Assembly: GCF_028656955.1 (NCBI RefSeq)
Contig: NZ_JAMDGY010000010.1
Location: 1-64,000, forward strand
Source of the DNA: Pseudomonas fontis
GTDB lineage: Bacteria; Pseudomonadota; Gammaproteobacteria; Pseudomonadales; Pseudomonadaceae
Length of the DNA stretch: 64,000 nucleotides
Direction: 5' to 3'
The translations under genes were made by a program, and so were the position numbers. The notes under the pieces are model-generated. The model did not search any database. It saw only the letters and a program-made list of their open reading frames with translations, and was not told where the DNA came from. Below, one piece after another: positions 34,274-47,364 of the stretch; position 1 is the first letter of the stretch; every line of letters begins with the position of its first letter.

Positions 34274-35008
34274 ATGCCGCTACGCCCCCTGCTCGCCTCC
34301 CTGCTATTGACCTTCAGCCTCGGCGCGCTGGCCGCCACCGAAGTGCTGCCGCTCAACCACCGCACCAGCGCCGAACTCTTGCCCGCCGCACAATCGTTCA
34401 TCGGCAAGGACGGCAGCGTCAGCACCTTCGAAAACAAGCTGATCGTCAACGCCGAACCAAAGAAGATCGATGAGCTGCGCACCCTGCTGCAACAACTCGA
34501 CACCGCGCCCAAGCGCCTGCTGATCAGCGTCGACAACAACGACAGCAATTTCCAGGACAACCGCGGCAACGCCCGGGTCATCCGCTATGGCACGGCCAAC
34601 CGCGAAGGCGGCCTGCAACAGGTACAAGCCAGCGAAGGCACCCCGGCACTGATCCAGGTCGGCCAGAGCATTCCCATCACCAGCACCCAGACTGACGGCT
34701 ATGGTCGCCTGCAAAGCCAGACCGAGTATCGCAACGTCACCCAGGGCTTTTATGTCACTGCAAACGTCTCCGGCGAAACCGTTCACCTGAACATCAGCAC
34801 AAACAATGACCGCATGAGCCAGGAACGTCCTGATGTAGTGAAAGTACAAAGTACCGACACAAAAGTCACCGGTCGCCTCGGTGAGTGGATCACCCTGGCA
34901 GGGGTCAATCAGCAAAGCCAGTCCGAGCGCAGCGCCTCCGCCCTGAGTTACAGCACGCAACGCGGTGAAAACATGACATTGCGGGTAAAAGTCGACGCTT
35001 TGGACTGA
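34274..35008 (+). CDS. Exported secretin-N-domain (NolW-like) protein
   Basis: This protein of about 244 residues has a signal peptide (MPLRPLLASLLLTFSLGALA). A short secretin N-domain follows (VLPLNHRTSAELLPAAQ to LLQQLDTAPKRLLIS), then a beta-rich C-terminal part with GQSIPITSTQT. There is no full secretin pore. It resembles stand-alone periplasmic or outer-membrane secretin-domain proteins of Pseudomonas; the function is unknown. The start is placed at 34274 because GGAG lies 9 bases upstream; ATGs at 34244 and 34268 are in frame. Confidence 0.75.
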   Translation: MPLRPLLASLLLTFSLGALAATEVLPLNHRTSAELLPAAQSFIGKDGSVSTFENKLIVNAEPKKIDELRTLLQQLDTAPKRLLISVDNNDSNFQDNRGNARVIRYGTANREGGLQQVQASEGTPALIQVGQSIPITSTQTDGYGRLQSQTEYRNVTQGFYVTANVSGETVHLNISTNNDRMSQERPDVVKVQSTDTKVTGRLGEWITLAGVNQQSQSERSASALSYSTQRGENMTLRVKVDALD

Positions 35009-35532
35009 AGCCGCGCAAATCAAGGCCTCGACCAAAGGCCTTGAAACTGACTGGGGAGTCTCATTAGACCAAAGATGTAGTGGCGATAAAAAAGCACTAC
35101 AAAACATTTGACGACCACAAATGGCAGAGGCATGATGGCCCCGCTCCCGCTAATCAGAGGCCCTGGCAAGGGCCTTCGAGTCGCACTCCAACTCACCCAC
35201 CTGAGTCGACTCGTGTCTGTACAGCCCACAAGGCGTGTTTGACGAGATTGCGACTGGAACGAAGTTGTCCCGAGGGACGGAAGCGCATCAAACGGTACAC
35301 GGTAACGCCTGATCGAAGCAGTTCGGCATCCACGAGCCACCCTGCCCGACAGTCCGCACCAGGGACCTACCTGCTTCCCCTTTCGAACACCAGCGTTCAA
35401 CCGTCGCACATTTCGCCAGACACGACTTGCGCCTGCTTCTGATGAGCGAGCCATCGGTGCTGCCCCTGTAATGAACAGCGCAGCCGACAGAGCGAACACT
35501 TTTTACCGACCTATGCGACGAGGTTTACTTCC
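35009..35532. other. 524-base intergenic region before aceA
   Basis: No protein gene is supported here. The region is rich in potential RNA structure: CAAGGCCT-N7-AGGCCTTG (35021-35043), GGCCCT-GGCA-AGGGCC near 35159-35174, and CGAGTCG...CGACTCG around 35178-35216. It may hold the aceA promoter and a long leader, or a small RNA. I cannot place a promoter with confidence. Confidence 0.4.
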
Positions 35533-36858
35533 ATGGCACTGACACGCGAACAGCAAATTGCAGCCCTTGAAAAAGACTGGGCCGAGAACCCGCGCTGGAA
35601 AGGCGTGACCCGTACCTACTCTGCCGCTGATGTCGTACGTCTGCGTGGCTCGGTGCAGCCAGAGCACACCCTGGCCCGCATGGGCGCCGAGAAGCTGTGG
35701 AACCTGGTAACCAAAGGTGCCCACCCGTCCTTCCGCCCAGAAAAAGACTTCGTCAACTGCATGGGCGCCCTGACCGGCGGCCAGGCAGTACAACAGGTTA
35801 AAGCCGGTATCCAGGCGATCTACCTGTCTGGCTGGCAAGTGGCTGCCGACAACAACTCGGCCGAGTCCATGTACCCAGACCAGTCGCTGTACCCGGTGGA
35901 TTCGGTTCCAACCGTGGTCAAGCGCATCAACAACTCGTTCCGTCGTGCCGACCAGATCCAGTGGAAAGCCGGCAAGAACCCGGGCGACGACGGCTACATC
36001 GACTACTTCGCACCCATCGTGGCCGACGCTGAAGCCGGTTTCGGCGGCGTACTGAACGCCTACGAGCTGATGAAGAACATGATCGAAGCAGGCGCCGCCG
36101 GCGTTCACTTCGAAGACCAGCTGGCCTCGGTGAAAAAATGTGGCCACATGGGCGGCAAGGTACTGGTACCGACCCAGGAAGCCGTACAAAAGCTGTCCGC
36201 TGCCCGTCTGGCTGCCGACGTTGCCGGTGTACCGACCATCATCCTGGCCCGTACCGACGCCAACGCCGCTGACCTGCTGACCAGCGACTGCGACCCGTAC
36301 GACCAGCCGTTCGTCCTGGGCGAGCGTACTCCGGAAGGCTTCTACAAAGTCCGCGCCGGCCTGGATCAAGCCATTGCTCGTGGCCTGGCCTACGCGCCGT
36401 ATGCCGACCTGATCTGGTGCGAAACCGCCAAGCCAGACCTGGAAGAAGCCCGTCGCTTCGCCGAGGCGATCAAGAAGGAATACCCGGACCAGATCCTGTC
36501 GTACAACTGCTCGCCTTCCTTCAACTGGAAGAAGAACCTGGACGACGCGACCATCGCCAAGTTCCAGCGCGAACTGTCGGCCATGGGCTACAAGCACCAG
36601 TTCATCACCCTGGCTGGTATCCACAACATGTGGCACGGCATGTTCAACCTGGCGCACGACTACGCTCGCAACGACATGACCGCGTACGTCAAGCTGCAGG
36701 AGCAGGAATTCGCTGACGCTTCGAAAGGCTACACCTTCGTGGCGCACCAGCAGGAAGTGGGCACCGGCTACTTCGACGACATGACCACCGTGATCCAGGG
36801 TGGCAAGTCTTCGGTAACCGCGCTGACCGGTTCCACCGAAGAAGAGCAGTTCCACTGA
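35533..36858 (+). CDS. aceA: Isocitrate lyase
   Basis: The 441-residue enzyme carries the catalytic signature [11 protein letters not shown] at about residue 200 (active Cys in KKCGH). [12 protein letters not shown] lies further on, with the family's N- and C-terminal helices. It splits isocitrate to glyoxylate and succinate, opening the glyoxylate shunt and competing with Icd and Idh encoded 8-10 kb away. It is a single-gene unit with its own terminator. Confidence 0.98.
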   Translation: MALTREQQIAALEKDWAENPRWKGVTRTYSAADVVRLRGSVQPEHTLARMGAEKLWNLVTKGAHPSFRPEKDFVNCMGALTGGQAVQQVKAGIQAIYLSGWQVAADNNSAESMYPDQSLYPVDSVPTVVKRINNSFRRADQIQWKAGKNPGDDGYIDYFAPIVADAEAGFGGVLNAYELMKNMIEAGAAGVHFEDQLASVKKCGHMGGKVLVPTQEAVQKLSAARLAADVAGVPTIILARTDANAADLLTSDCDPYDQPFVLGERTPEGFYKVRAGLDQAIARGLAYAPYADLIWCETAKPDLEEARRFAEAIKKEYPDQILSYNCSPSFNWKKNLDDATIAKFQRELSAMGYKHQFITLAGIHNMWHGMFNLAHDYARNDMTAYVKLQEQEFADASKGYTFVAHQQEVGTGYFDDMTTVIQGGKSSVTALTGSTEEEQFH

Positions 36859-36892
36859 TCAGTGATCGGTTGCTGACATTCGGGTAACACGC

Positions 36893-36927
36893 AAAACCCG
36901 GGGCCTGTGATGGGGCTCCGGGTTTTG
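36893..36927 (+). terminator. Terminator of aceA
   Basis: AAAACCCGGGGCC-TGTGAT-GGGGCTCCGGGTTTT forms a long stem with flanking A/T tracts. Confidence 0.88.
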
Positions 36928-36946
36928 TGCTTTCTGGCTTGCCACC

Positions 36947-37037
36947 GTGGGAGCCGGCCTTGCCGGCGAAGCAAGACACAGCCTTGCCAAGACAGGCCGC
37001 TTCGCAGCCTATCGCCGGCAACGCCGGCTCCCACAGG
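36947..37037. repeat. BIME: two family A REPs in reverse arrangement
   Basis: GTGGGAGCCGGCCTTGCCGGCGAAGC followed by CTATCGCCGGCAACGCCGGCTCCCACAGG; same relative orientation as the pair at 30931. Confidence 0.88.
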
Positions 37038-37102
37038 TGAAGCGCTCCCGCAAACCCGCACAATTGACTATCCTTGCAGCACAAGAACTCCAAGGATCGG
37101 CC

Positions 37103-37765
37103 ATGTCTCGCCCCATCACCCTGCTGTGCATCGCGCTGTGCGCCGCTGCCTTCTATATATACGCACTCGCTGGCGGGCATCCGCTACTGGCCTTGTTGGT
37201 CAAACCCATTCCCGTGCTCGCCCTGCTGCTGTGGCTGCGCAGCGCGCCCAACGACAGCTACCGCCGCTGGATTGCCACCGGCCTGGGCTTCTCGGTACTG
37301 GGTGACATTCTGCTAGCCTGGCCCGGCGACCTGTTCGTGTTCGGCCTCGCCGCCTTCCTCTGCGCCCACCTGGCCTACCTGCGCGCCTATACAGGGCAAA
37401 ACCGCAACCTCGCACCCTGGGCGCTGCTAGCCTCACTGCTGTGCGGTGGCCTGCTGCTCAACCTGTTGATCCGCGGCGGCCTGGGCGAGCTACTGATTCC
37501 GGTCAGCGTGTACGCCCTGGCAATCACCGCCATGCTCTGGCGCGCCCTGGCCTGCGCCGGCCTCGCTGCCCTGGGCGCAGTGGCCTTCGTGTTTTCCGAC
37601 AGCCTGATCGGCATCGACCGCTTCGTCAGGCCGTTCGCTGCAGCGCAGTACCTGATTATCCTCGCCTACTGGCTCGGCCAATGGGCAATCAGCGCCTCGG
37701 TGCACCACCGCCAACCGCTCAAAGCATTGATCCAGAGCGCCAACTCCACACCGAAAAGCTGTTAG
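37103..37765 (+). CDS. YhhN/TMEM86-family lysoplasmalogenase-like membrane protein
   Basis: The 220-residue protein has about eight hydrophobic segments and the YhhN-family features LVKPIPVLALLL, GLGFSVLGDILLAW and VFSDSLIGIDRF. Family members with known activity hydrolyse lysoplasmalogens, but the bacterial substrate is uncertain. The start has AAGGA 8 bases upstream. It sits between a REP pair and the nuo promoter region. Confidence 0.85.
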   Translation: MSRPITLLCIALCAAAFYIYALAGGHPLLALLVKPIPVLALLLWLRSAPNDSYRRWIATGLGFSVLGDILLAWPGDLFVFGLAAFLCAHLAYLRAYTGQNRNLAPWALLASLLCGGLLLNLLIRGGLGELLIPVSVYALAITAMLWRALACAGLAALGAVAFVFSDSLIGIDRFVRPFAAAQYLIILAYWLGQWAISASVHHRQPLKALIQSANSTPKSC

Positions 37766-37810
37766 AACGGAGGGTGTAGAAACTTGCAGTTGATGACGAC
37801 GCAAATGAAC

Positions 37811-37871
37811 TTGACAGCGCACTGTTCAGTACAGATTAAACAGTCGCCCTTAAATGATATCAATTATCATT
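37811..37871 (+). promoter_or_regulatory. Candidate nuo promoter with Fur-box-like dyad
   Basis: TTGACA (37811-37816) is followed after 17 bases by GATTAA (37834-37839), a good -35 with a weak -10. Just downstream is the dyad AATGATA-TCAAT-TATCATT. Its core TGATATCAATTATCA (37855-37869) matches 12 of 15 positions of the Fur consensus TGATAATGATTATCA. The whole 37766-38124 gap is AT-rich and contains another hairpin (CAATGCCC/GGGCATTG, 37927-37959). The nuoA start is 250 bases further on. Confidence 0.45.
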
Positions 37872-38124
37872 ACGAAACTTGGCTTTCATTACGCCAGGCA
37901 AGAAACATAATTAACAAAAGGCGGGGCAATGCCCGTATTACGTGGCCTGCAGGGCATTGGCAAAGGGTTTTGTTCTTAATGCTACGAATAAATTTGCTGC
38001 AGAAATTTTACTTGCACCAGGTTTACCCATAAAATCAGCACGATAGATTTCGCTGCGACATATCGTCACTGCTCTACTTCTTTTCAAGCTCAGAGACCAC
38101 TGCTCTCTGTTAAGGATTTTCAGC

Positions 38125-38538
38125 ATGCCCGATTCGACAGGACTCATCGCCCACAACTGGGGCTTTGCCATTTTCCTTTTGGGTGTCGTCGGCCTGTGCG
38201 CCTTCATGCTCGGTCTGTCCGCCCTGCTCGGCAGCAAGGCCTGGGGCCGCAGCAAGAACGAACCCTTCGAGTCCGGCATGCTGCCTACAGGCGGCGCCCG
38301 CCTGCGTCTATCCGCCAAATTCTATCTGGTCGCGATGCTCTTCGTGATCTTCGATATCGAAGCCCTCTTTCTCTTTGCATGGTCTGTGTCCGTCCGCGAA
38401 AGCGGCTGGACCGGATTCGTCGAAGCTCTCGTTTTCATAGCAATTCTGTTGGCAGGCCTTGTCTACCTTTATCGAGTGGGGGCGCTTGATTGGGCTCCGG
38501 AAGCTCGTCGTAAGCGGCAAGCGAAGCTGAAACAATGA
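38125..38538 (+). CDS. nuoA: NADH-quinone oxidoreductase subunit A
   Basis: The 137-residue subunit has three membrane helices, the loop [13 protein letters not shown] that neighbours the quinone site, and [13 protein letters not shown] in TM2. It belongs to the membrane arm of complex I. AAGGAT lies 7 bases upstream. It is the first gene of a 13-gene operon. Confidence 0.97.
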   Translation: MPDSTGLIAHNWGFAIFLLGVVGLCAFMLGLSALLGSKAWGRSKNEPFESGMLPTGGARLRLSAKFYLVAMLFVIFDIEALFLFAWSVSVRESGWTGFVEALVFIAILLAGLVYLYRVGALDWAPEARRKRQAKLKQ

Positions 38539-38548
38539 GGCTTTGGCA

Positions 38549-39226
38549 ATGCAATACAATCTCACCAGAATCGACCCGGATGCGCCCAACGAGCAGTATC
38601 CAATCGGTGACCGGGAAACCGTCTCCGACTCGCTGCTAGAGGACCAGGTCCACAAGAACATCTTCATGGGCAAACTTGAAGATGTGCTCAGTGGCGCGGT
38701 CAACTGGGGACGTAAGAACTCCCTGTGGCCTTACAACTTCGGCCTCTCCTGCTGCTACGTGGAAATGACCACGGCCTTCACGGCGCCCCACGACATCGCC
38801 CGCTTCGGCGCGGAAGTCATCCGGGCATCGCCGCGTCAAGCCGACTTCATGGTTATCGCCGGCACCTGCTTCATCAAGATGGCGCCGATCATCCAGCGCC
38901 TGTACGAGCAGATGCTCGAGCCCAAGTGGGTCATCTCCATGGGTTCGTGCGCCAACTCCGGCGGCATGTACGACATTTACTCGGTCGTTCAAGGGGTCGA
39001 CAAATTCCTCCCCGTGGATGTCTATGTGCCTGGCTGCCCGCCTCGCCCTGAAGCATTCCTGCAAGGCCTGATGCTGTTGCAGGAATCGATTGGCAAGGAG
39101 CGTCGCCCTCTTTCGTGGGTCGTTGGCGATCAAGGCGTATACCGCGCCGAGATGCCTTCGCAGAAAGAGCAGCGTCGTGAACAGCGCATCCAGGTCACCC
39201 ACCTGCGCAGCCCCGACGAAGTCTGA
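38549..39226 (+). CDS. nuoB: NADH-quinone oxidoreductase subunit B
   Basis: The 225-residue subunit holds the terminal [4Fe-4S] cluster N2. The ligands correspond to the adjacent C68 and C69 (LSCCYVEM), C134 (SMGSCANS) and C163 (VPGCPPRPE). It passes electrons to ubiquinone at the joint of the two arms. ATG 38549 is chosen over an upstream TTG. Confidence 0.97.
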   Translation: MQYNLTRIDPDAPNEQYPIGDRETVSDSLLEDQVHKNIFMGKLEDVLSGAVNWGRKNSLWPYNFGLSCCYVEMTTAFTAPHDIARFGAEVIRASPRQADFMVIAGTCFIKMAPIIQRLYEQMLEPKWVISMGSCANSGGMYDIYSVVQGVDKFLPVDVYVPGCPPRPEAFLQGLMLLQESIGKERRPLSWVVGDQGVYRAEMPSQKEQRREQRIQVTHLRSPDEV

Positions 39227-39240
39227 TCCAGCGACCTGCT

Positions 39241-39260
39241 GCCTGTTCACCTGAACAGGC
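39241..39260 (+). other. Intercistronic hairpin nuoB-nuoCD
   Basis: GCCTGTTCA-CC-TGAACAGGC is a perfect 9-bp stem in the 77-base gap, without a T-run, so it more likely affects mRNA processing or stability than termination. Confidence 0.5.
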
Positions 39261-39285
39261 GGCCTGGCTTCATTCTCACCGTTGA

Positions 39286-41085
<1,800 letters not shown>

Positions 41086-41087
41086 GC

Positions 41088-41585
41088 ATGAATAACACGC
41101 TTATCCAAACCGATCGTTTCGCCCTGAGCGAAACCGAGCGCTCGGCCATCGAGCACGAGATGCATCACTACGAGGACCCGCGCGCGGCGTCCATCGAAGC
41201 CCTGAAGATCGTCCAGAAGGCGCGCGGCTGGGTGCCGGACGGCGCGGTCTACGCGATCGGCGAAGTGCTCGGCATCCCTGCCAGCGACGTCGAAGGCGTG
41301 GCCACCTTCTATAGCCAGATCTTCCGCCAGCCGGTCGGTCGCCACATCATCCGCGTCTGCGACAGCATGGTCTGCTACATCGGTGGCCACGAGTCGGTGG
41401 TCAGCCAGATCCAGAGCGAGCTGGGCATCGGCCTGGGCCAGACCACCGCAGACGGGCGCTTTACCCTGCTGCCAGTGTGCTGCCTGGGCAACTGCGACAA
41501 GGCCCCGGCGCTGATGATCGACGACGACACCTTTGGCGACGTCCAGCCTGCTGGCGTTTCCAAGTTGCTGGAGGGTTACGCATGA
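41088..41585 (+). CDS. nuoE: NADH-quinone oxidoreductase subunit E
   Basis: The 165-residue thioredoxin-like subunit binds the [2Fe-2S] cluster N1a through C91, C96, C132 and C136 (RVCDSMVC and [10 protein letters not shown]). It partners NuoF in the NADH-oxidising tip. It starts 2 bases after nuoC and overlaps nuoF by 4. Confidence 0.97.
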   Translation: MNNTLIQTDRFALSETERSAIEHEMHHYEDPRAASIEALKIVQKARGWVPDGAVYAIGEVLGIPASDVEGVATFYSQIFRQPVGRHIIRVCDSMVCYIGGHESVVSQIQSELGIGLGQTTADGRFTLLPVCCLGNCDKAPALMIDDDTFGDVQPAGVSKLLEGYA

Positions 41586-42943
41586 CCATCACTTCCTTCG
41601 GCCCGGCCAACCGCATCGCGCGCAGCGCCGAGACACACCCGCTGACCTGGCGCCTGCGTGACGACGGCGAGCCACTGTGGCTCGACGAGTACCAGACCAA
41701 GGACGGCTACGCCGCCGCCCGCAAGGCGTTTGCGCAGATGTCCCAGGACGATATCGTCCAGACCGTCAAGGACTCCGGCCTGAAGGGCCGTGGTGGTGCG
41801 GGCTTCCCGACTGGCGTCAAATGGGGCCTGATGCCCAAAGACGAATCCATGAACATCCGCTACCTGCTGTGCAACGCGGATGAAATGGAGCCCAACACCT
41901 GGAAAGACCGCATGCTGATGGAGCAACAGCCCCATCTGCTGATCGAAGGCATGCTGATCAGCGCCCGCGCGCTGAAAACCTACCGTGGCTACATCTTCCT
42001 GCGTGGCGAATACACCACCGCAGCGCGCAACCTCACCCGCGCGGTCGAAGAAGCCAAGGCCGCTGGCCTGCTGGGCAAGAACATCCTCGGCAGCGGCTTC
42101 GACTTCGAGCTGTTCGTCCACACCGGTGCCGGTCGCTACATCTGCGGTGAAGAAACCGCACTGATCAACTCCCTCGAAGGCCGCCGCGCCAACCCGCGCT
42201 CCAAGCCGCCCTTCCCGGCCGCTGTGGGCGTGTGGGGCAAACCGACCTGCGTGAACAACGTCGAGACCCTGTGCAACGTGCCGGCCATCGTCGGCAACGG
42301 CACCGACTGGTACAAGTCGCTGGCCCGCGAAGGCAGCGAAGACCACGGCACCAAGCTGATGGGCTTCTCCGGCAAGGTGAAGAACCCCGGCCTGTGGGAA
42401 CTGCCATTCGGCGTCTCGGCCCGCGAGCTGTTCGAAGACTGCGCCGGCGGCATGCGTGACGGCTTCAAGCTCAAGTGCTGGCAGCCTGGCGGCGCCGGTA
42501 CCGGTTTCCTGCTGCCCGAGCACCTCGACGCGCAAATGTACGCCGGCGGCATCGCCAAGGTCGGGACCCGTATGGGTACGGGCCTGGCCATGGCGGTCGA
42601 CGACAGCGTCAACATGGTCTCGCTGCTGCGCAACATGGAAGAGTTCTTTGCCCGTGAATCCTGTGGCTTCTGCACCCCGTGCCGCGACGGCCTGCCGTGG
42701 AGCGTCAAGCTCCTGCGTGCCCTCGAGAATGGCCAGGGTCAGCAGGGCGACATCGAGACCCTGCTGGGTCTGGTCGGTTTCCTCGGCCCAGGCAAGACCT
42801 TCTGTGCCCATGCCCCAGGTGCGGTCGAGCCGCTGGGCAGTGCGATCAAATACTTCCGCCCGGAATTCGAGGCTGGCATCGCTGCGACGTCCACCGCAGC
42901 CCTGCGCCCGGACCTGGCCAAGCCGATAGTTGTCGGCGCATAA
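41582..42943 (+). CDS. nuoF: NADH-quinone oxidoreductase subunit F
   Basis: The 453-residue subunit has the NADH/FMN loop [10 protein letters not shown] (69-78). The [4Fe-4S] N3 ligands are C361, C364, C367 ([12 protein letters not shown]) and C408. It takes hydride from NADH. The ATG at 41582 overlaps the nuoE stop. Confidence 0.97.
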   Translation: MTITSFGPANRIARSAETHPLTWRLRDDGEPLWLDEYQTKDGYAAARKAFAQMSQDDIVQTVKDSGLKGRGGAGFPTGVKWGLMPKDESMNIRYLLCNADEMEPNTWKDRMLMEQQPHLLIEGMLISARALKTYRGYIFLRGEYTTAARNLTRAVEEAKAAGLLGKNILGSGFDFELFVHTGAGRYICGEETALINSLEGRRANPRSKPPFPAAVGVWGKPTCVNNVETLCNVPAIVGNGTDWYKSLAREGSEDHGTKLMGFSGKVKNPGLWELPFGVSARELFEDCAGGMRDGFKLKCWQPGGAGTGFLLPEHLDAQMYAGGIAKVGTRMGTGLAMAVDDSVNMVSLLRNMEEFFARESCGFCTPCRDGLPWSVKLLRALENGQGQQGDIETLLGLVGFLGPGKTFCAHAPGAVEPLGSAIKYFRPEFEAGIAATSTAALRPDLAKPIVVGA

Positions 42944-42953
42944 CGAATAGAAC

Positions 42954-43057
42954 GCGGGTGGTCCGTGCCACCCGCTGCTTGGCCAGCTCGCCCGGGGATA
43001 CCCGCAGCGGGCTGCAGGCACACAAGTTTTCCATTAGCCACGCCCGCACACGCGGGC
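42954..43057 (+). other. Structured nuoF-nuoG intercistronic region
   Basis: This gap of about 130 bases holds GCGGGTGG-TCCGTG-CCACCCGC (42954-42975) and GCCCGC-ACAC-GCGGGC (43042-43057), both perfect stems. It is the largest gap inside the operon and could set the relative level of the downstream genes. Confidence 0.5.
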
Positions 43058-43076
43058 CAACGAAGAACTTTGAACC

Positions 43077-45791
43077 ATGGCCACTATCCACGTAGACGGC
43101 AAAGAGCTCGAAGTCAACGGCGCAGACAACCTGTTACAGGCGTGTCTGTCGCTAGGCCTCGACATCCCCTATTTCTGCTGGCACCCGGCGCTCGGTAGCG
43201 TTGGCGCTTGCCGCCAGTGTGCGGTCAAGCAGTACACCGACGAGAACGACACCCGTGGTCGTATCGTCATGTCCTGCATGACCCCGGCCACCGATGGCAG
43301 CTGGATCTCCATCGAAGACGAAGAAGCCAAGGTGTTCCGCGCCAGCGTCGTCGAATGGCTGATGACCAACCACCCGCACGACTGCCCGGTGTGCGAGGAA
43401 GGCGGTCACTGCCACCTGCAAGACATGACGGTAATGACCGGCCACAACGAGCGCCGCTACCGTTTCACCAAGCGTACCCACCAGAACCAGGAACTCGGCC
43501 CGTTCATCGCGCACGAGATGAACCGCTGCATCGCCTGCTACCGTTGCGTGCGTTACTACAAGGACTACGCCGGCGGGACTGACCTGGGCGTATTCGGTGC
43601 ACACGACAACGTGTACTTCGGCCGCGTCGAAGACGGTGCCCTGGAGAGCGAGTTCTCCGGCAACCTGACCGAGGTCTGCCCGACCGGTGTGTTCACCGAC
43701 AAGACCCACTCCGAGCGCTACAACCGCAAATGGGACATGCAGTTTGCCCCGAGCATCTGCCATGGTTGCTCCAGCGGTTGCAACATCAGCCCGGGTGAGC
43801 GTTACGGCGAACTGCGCCGGATCGAAAACCGTTTCAACGGCTCGGTCAACCAGTACTTCCTCTGCGACCGTGGCCGTTTCGGCTATGGCTACGTCAACCG
43901 CGAAGACCGCCCACGTCAGCCGCTGCTCGCCGATGGCCAGAAGCTGAGCCTGGACGCCGCGCTGGACAAGGCCGCCGACATGCTGCGTGGCCGTACCATC
44001 GTTGGTATCGGTTCGCCGCGTGCCAGCCTGGAAAGCAACTTCGGCCTGCGCGAGCTGGTCGGTGCCGAGTACTTCTACTCGGGTATGGAAGCCGGTGAGC
44101 TGGAGCGCGTGCGCCTGGCCCTGCAGGTGCTCAACGACAGCCCGCTGCCGGTGCCGACCCTGCGCGACATGGAAGACCACGACGCCGTCTTCGTGCTGGG
44201 TGAAGACCTTACCCAGACCGCAGCCCGTGTTGCCCTGGCCCTGCGCCAGTCGGTCAAGGGCAAGGCCGAAGCCATGGCCGATGCCATGCGCGTACAGCCT
44301 TGGCTGGATGCGGCCGTGAAGAACATCGGCCAGCACGCCATGTACCCGCTGTTCATCGCCAGCCTGGCTGAAACCAAGCTCGACGACGTCGCTGAAGAAT
44401 GCGTACACGCAGCGCCAGATGACCTGGCCCGTATCGGTTTCGCCGTGGCCCACGCCATCGACCCGAGCGCCCCGGCTGTTGAAGGCCTGGACGACGACGC
44501 CCTGGCCTTGGCCAAGCGCATCGCCGACGCCCTGGTCGCGGCCAACCGTCCGCTGATCGTTGCCGGTACTTCGCTGGGCTCCAAGGCCCTGATCGAAGCC
44601 GCCGCGAACATCGCCAAGGCCCTCAAGCTGCGCGAAAAAGCCGGCTCGCTGAGCCTGGTGGTTCCGGAAGCCAACAGCCTGGGCATGGCCATGCTCGGTG
44701 GCGAGTCCATCGACGCCGCCCTGGACGCCGTGATCGCCGGTAAAGCCGACGCCATCGTCGTGCTCGAGAACGACCTGTTCAGCCGCGTTGCGGCCGCCAA
44801 GGTCGACGCTGCCCTGGCCGCTGCCAAGGTGGTGATCGTTGCCGACCACCAGAAGACCGCGACCACCGAACGTGCCCATCTGGTCCTGCCGGCGGCCTCG
44901 TTCGCCGAAGGCGACGGCACCCTGGTCAGCCAGGAAGGCCGCGCCCAGCGCTTCTTCCAGGTGTTCGACCCGACGTACCTGGACGCCTCGATCCTGGTGC
45001 ACGAAGGCTGGCGCTGGATGCACGCCCTGCGTGCCACCCTGCTGAACAAGCCGGTCGACTGGACCCAACTGGACCACGTCACCAACGCTTGCTCGATGGC
45101 CACCCCGCAACTGGCCGGCATCGTCAGCGCAGCACCGTCCGCCGCGTTCCGCATCAAGGGCATGAAACTCGCCCGTGAGCCGCTGCGTTACTCCGGTCGT
45201 ACCGCCATGCGCGCCAACATCAGCGTGCACGAACCGCGTACCCCGCAGGACAAGGACACCGCGTTCGCCTTCTCCATGGAAGGTTACTCGGGCTCGGCCG
45301 AACCGCGTCAACAGGTGCCGTTCGCCTGGTCGCCGGGCTGGAACTCGCCACAGGCCTGGAACAAGTTTCAGGATGAAGTCGGTGGTCACCTGCGCGCAGG
45401 CGACCCGGGCACTCGCCTGATCGAGTCCCAGGGCGACAAGCTGAACTGGTTCGCCAGCGTTCCGGGCGCCTTCTCCCCGGCCCGTGGCACCTGGCAGGCG
45501 GTGCCGTTCTACCACCTGTTCGGCAGCGAAGAGAACTCCTCGCGCGCCGCTCCGGTACAAGAGCGCATCCCGCAGGCCTACGTTGGCCTGGCCAAGTCCG
45601 AAGCGGACCGCCTGGGTGTCAACGATGGCGCCATGCTCAGCCTGAACGTGGCTGGCCAGACCCTGCGTCTGCCGCTGCGCATCAATGAAGAACTGGGCGC
45701 AGGCCTGGTTGCCCTGCCCAAAGGCCTGGCCGGCATTCCGCCCGCCATCTTCGGTGCATCCGTCGAAGGCCTGCAGGAGGCAGCACAATGA
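43077..45791 (+). CDS. nuoG: NADH-quinone oxidoreductase subunit G
   Basis: The 904-residue subunit carries a [2Fe-2S] site (C34, C45, C48, C67), then a His/Cys cluster ([12 protein letters not shown], about 101-112) and a [4Fe-4S] site (CIACYRC at 151-157 with a later C). The extra N7 site is CHGCSSGC near 227, followed by a molybdopterin-oxidoreductase-like domain. It relays electrons through the peripheral arm. It overlaps nuoH by 4 bases. Confidence 0.97.
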   Translation: MATIHVDGKELEVNGADNLLQACLSLGLDIPYFCWHPALGSVGACRQCAVKQYTDENDTRGRIVMSCMTPATDGSWISIEDEEAKVFRASVVEWLMTNHPHDCPVCEEGGHCHLQDMTVMTGHNERRYRFTKRTHQNQELGPFIAHEMNRCIACYRCVRYYKDYAGGTDLGVFGAHDNVYFGRVEDGALESEFSGNLTEVCPTGVFTDKTHSERYNRKWDMQFAPSICHGCSSGCNISPGERYGELRRIENRFNGSVNQYFLCDRGRFGYGYVNREDRPRQPLLADGQKLSLDAALDKAADMLRGRTIVGIGSPRASLESNFGLRELVGAEYFYSGMEAGELERVRLALQVLNDSPLPVPTLRDMEDHDAVFVLGEDLTQTAARVALALRQSVKGKAEAMADAMRVQPWLDAAVKNIGQHAMYPLFIASLAETKLDDVAEECVHAAPDDLARIGFAVAHAIDPSAPAVEGLDDDALALAKRIADALVAANRPLIVAGTSLGSKALIEAAANIAKALKLREKAGSLSLVVPEANSLGMAMLGGESIDAALDAVIAGKADAIVVLENDLFSRVAAAKVDAALAAAKVVIVADHQKTATTERAHLVLPAASFAEGDGTLVSQEGRAQRFFQVFDPTYLDASILVHEGWRWMHALRATLLNKPVDWTQLDHVTNACSMATPQLAGIVSAAPSAAFRIKGMKLAREPLRYSGRTAMRANISVHEPRTPQDKDTAFAFSMEGYSGSAEPRQQVPFAWSPGWNSPQAWNKFQDEVGGHLRAGDPGTRLIESQGDKLNWFASVPGAFSPARGTWQAVPFYHLFGSEENSSRAAPVQERIPQAYVGLAKSEADRLGVNDGAMLSLNVAGQTLRLPLRINEELGAGLVALPKGLAGIPPAIFGASVEGLQEAAQ

Positions 45792-46795
45792 CCTGGTTCA
45801 CCCCCGAAGTGATCGATGTGATCATCACCGTGGTCAAGGCCATCGTCGTCTTGCTGGCGGTGGTGGTCTGCGGCGCGCTGCTCAGCTTCGTCGAGCGACG
45901 CCTGCTGGGCTGGTGGCAGGACCGTTACGGTCCGAACCGCGTCGGCCCGTTCGGCATGTTCCAGATCGCAGCCGACATGCTGAAGATGTTCTTCAAGGAA
46001 GACTGGAACCCGCCCTTCGTCGACAAGATGATCTTCACCCTGGCACCGGTCGTGGCCATGAGCGCCCTGCTGATTGCCTTCGCGATCATCCCGATCACCC
46101 CGACCTGGGGCGTCGCGGACCTGAACATCGGCCTGCTGTTCTTCTTCGCCATGGCCGGCCTGTCGGTGTATGCCGTGCTCTTCGCCGGCTGGTCGTCGAA
46201 CAACAAGTACGCCCTGCTCGGCAGCCTGCGGGCATCGGCGCAGACCGTGTCGTACGAAGTGTTCATGGGCCTGGCGCTGATGGGCATCGTGATCCAGGTC
46301 GGCTCGTTCAACATGCGCGACATCGTTGACTACCAGGCGCAAAACCTGTGGTTCATCATTCCGCAGTTCTTCGGCTTCTGTACCTTCTTCATCGCTGGCG
46401 TCGCCGTGACTCACCGTCACCCGTTCGACCAGCCGGAAGCGGAACAGGAACTGGCCGACGGCTACCACATTGAATACGCCGGCATGAAATGGGGCATGTT
46501 CTTCGTCGGTGAGTACATCGGCATCATCCTGATCTCGGCGCTGCTGGTAACTCTGTTCTTCGGTGGCTGGCACGGTCCGTTCGGCATCCTGCCGCAAGTT
46601 CCGTTCCTGTGGTTCGCCCTGAAGACCGCGTTCTTCATCATGCTGTTCATCCTGCTGCGCGCCTCGATCCCGCGCCCACGCTATGACCAGGTGATGGACT
46701 TCAGCTGGAAGTTCTGCCTGCCGCTGACCCTGATCAATATGCTGGTGACCGCTGCGATCGTGTTGATGAACACGCCAGCTGTTGCGGCCCAGTGA
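45788..46795 (+). CDS. nuoH: NADH-quinone oxidoreductase subunit H
   Basis: The 335-residue membrane subunit has eight hydrophobic segments. The quinone-channel loops include [20 protein letters not shown] and the acidic [20 protein letters not shown]. It links the quinone site to the proton-pumping membrane arm. Confidence 0.97.
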   Translation: MTWFTPEVIDVIITVVKAIVVLLAVVVCGALLSFVERRLLGWWQDRYGPNRVGPFGMFQIAADMLKMFFKEDWNPPFVDKMIFTLAPVVAMSALLIAFAIIPITPTWGVADLNIGLLFFFAMAGLSVYAVLFAGWSSNNKYALLGSLRASAQTVSYEVFMGLALMGIVIQVGSFNMRDIVDYQAQNLWFIIPQFFGFCTFFIAGVAVTHRHPFDQPEAEQELADGYHIEYAGMKWGMFFVGEYIGIILISALLVTLFFGGWHGPFGILPQVPFLWFALKTAFFIMLFILLRASIPRPRYDQVMDFSWKFCLPLTLINMLVTAAIVLMNTPAVAAQ

Positions 46796-46806
46796 GGATT
46801 TGACCC

Positions 46807-47355
46807 ATGTTCAAATATATTGGCGACATCGTTAAGGGCACCGGCACACAGCTGCGCAGCCTGGTAATGGTGTTCTCCCACGGGTTCCGTAAACGGGACA
46901 CCCTGCAGTACCCGGAAGAGGCGGTCTACCTGCCGCCGCGCTACCGTGGGCGTATCGTGTTGACCCGCGACCCCGACGGCGAAGAGCGCTGCGTGGCCTG
47001 CAACCTGTGCGCCGTGGCCTGCCCGGTGGGTTGCATCTCGCTGCAGAAAGCCGAGACCGACGACGGCCGCTGGTACCCCGAGTTCTTCCGCATCAACTTC
47101 TCACGCTGCATTTTCTGCGGCCTGTGCGAGGAAGCCTGCCCGACCACCGCGATCCAGCTCACCCCGGATTTCGAAATGGCCGAGTTCAAACGTCAGGACC
47201 TGGTGTACGAGAAAGAAGATCTGCTGATCTCCGGCCCCGGCAAGAACCCTGACTACAACTTCTACCGTGTTGCAGGTATGGCCGTTGCCGGCAAGCCGAA
47301 AGGCGCCGCGCAGAACGAAGCCGAGCCGATCAACGTGAAGAGCTTGCTCCCTTAA
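46807..47355 (+). CDS. nuoI: NADH-quinone oxidoreductase subunit I
   Basis: The 182-residue ferredoxin-like subunit has two complete [4Fe-4S] motifs: C62/C65/C68/C72 ([12 protein letters not shown]) and C101/C104/C107/C111 ([12 protein letters not shown]), for clusters N6a and N6b. Confidence 0.97.
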   Translation: MFKYIGDIVKGTGTQLRSLVMVFSHGFRKRDTLQYPEEAVYLPPRYRGRIVLTRDPDGEERCVACNLCAVACPVGCISLQKAETDDGRWYPEFFRINFSRCIFCGLCEEACPTTAIQLTPDFEMAEFKRQDLVYEKEDLLISGPGKNPDYNFYRVAGMAVAGKPKGAAQNEAEPINVKSLLP

Positions 47356-47364
47356 GGAAGAAAG

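Noticed and set aside
43152..45788. 878-codon open frame opposite nuoG
   Set aside because: Same reason: it exists only because of the GC-rich third positions of nuoG.
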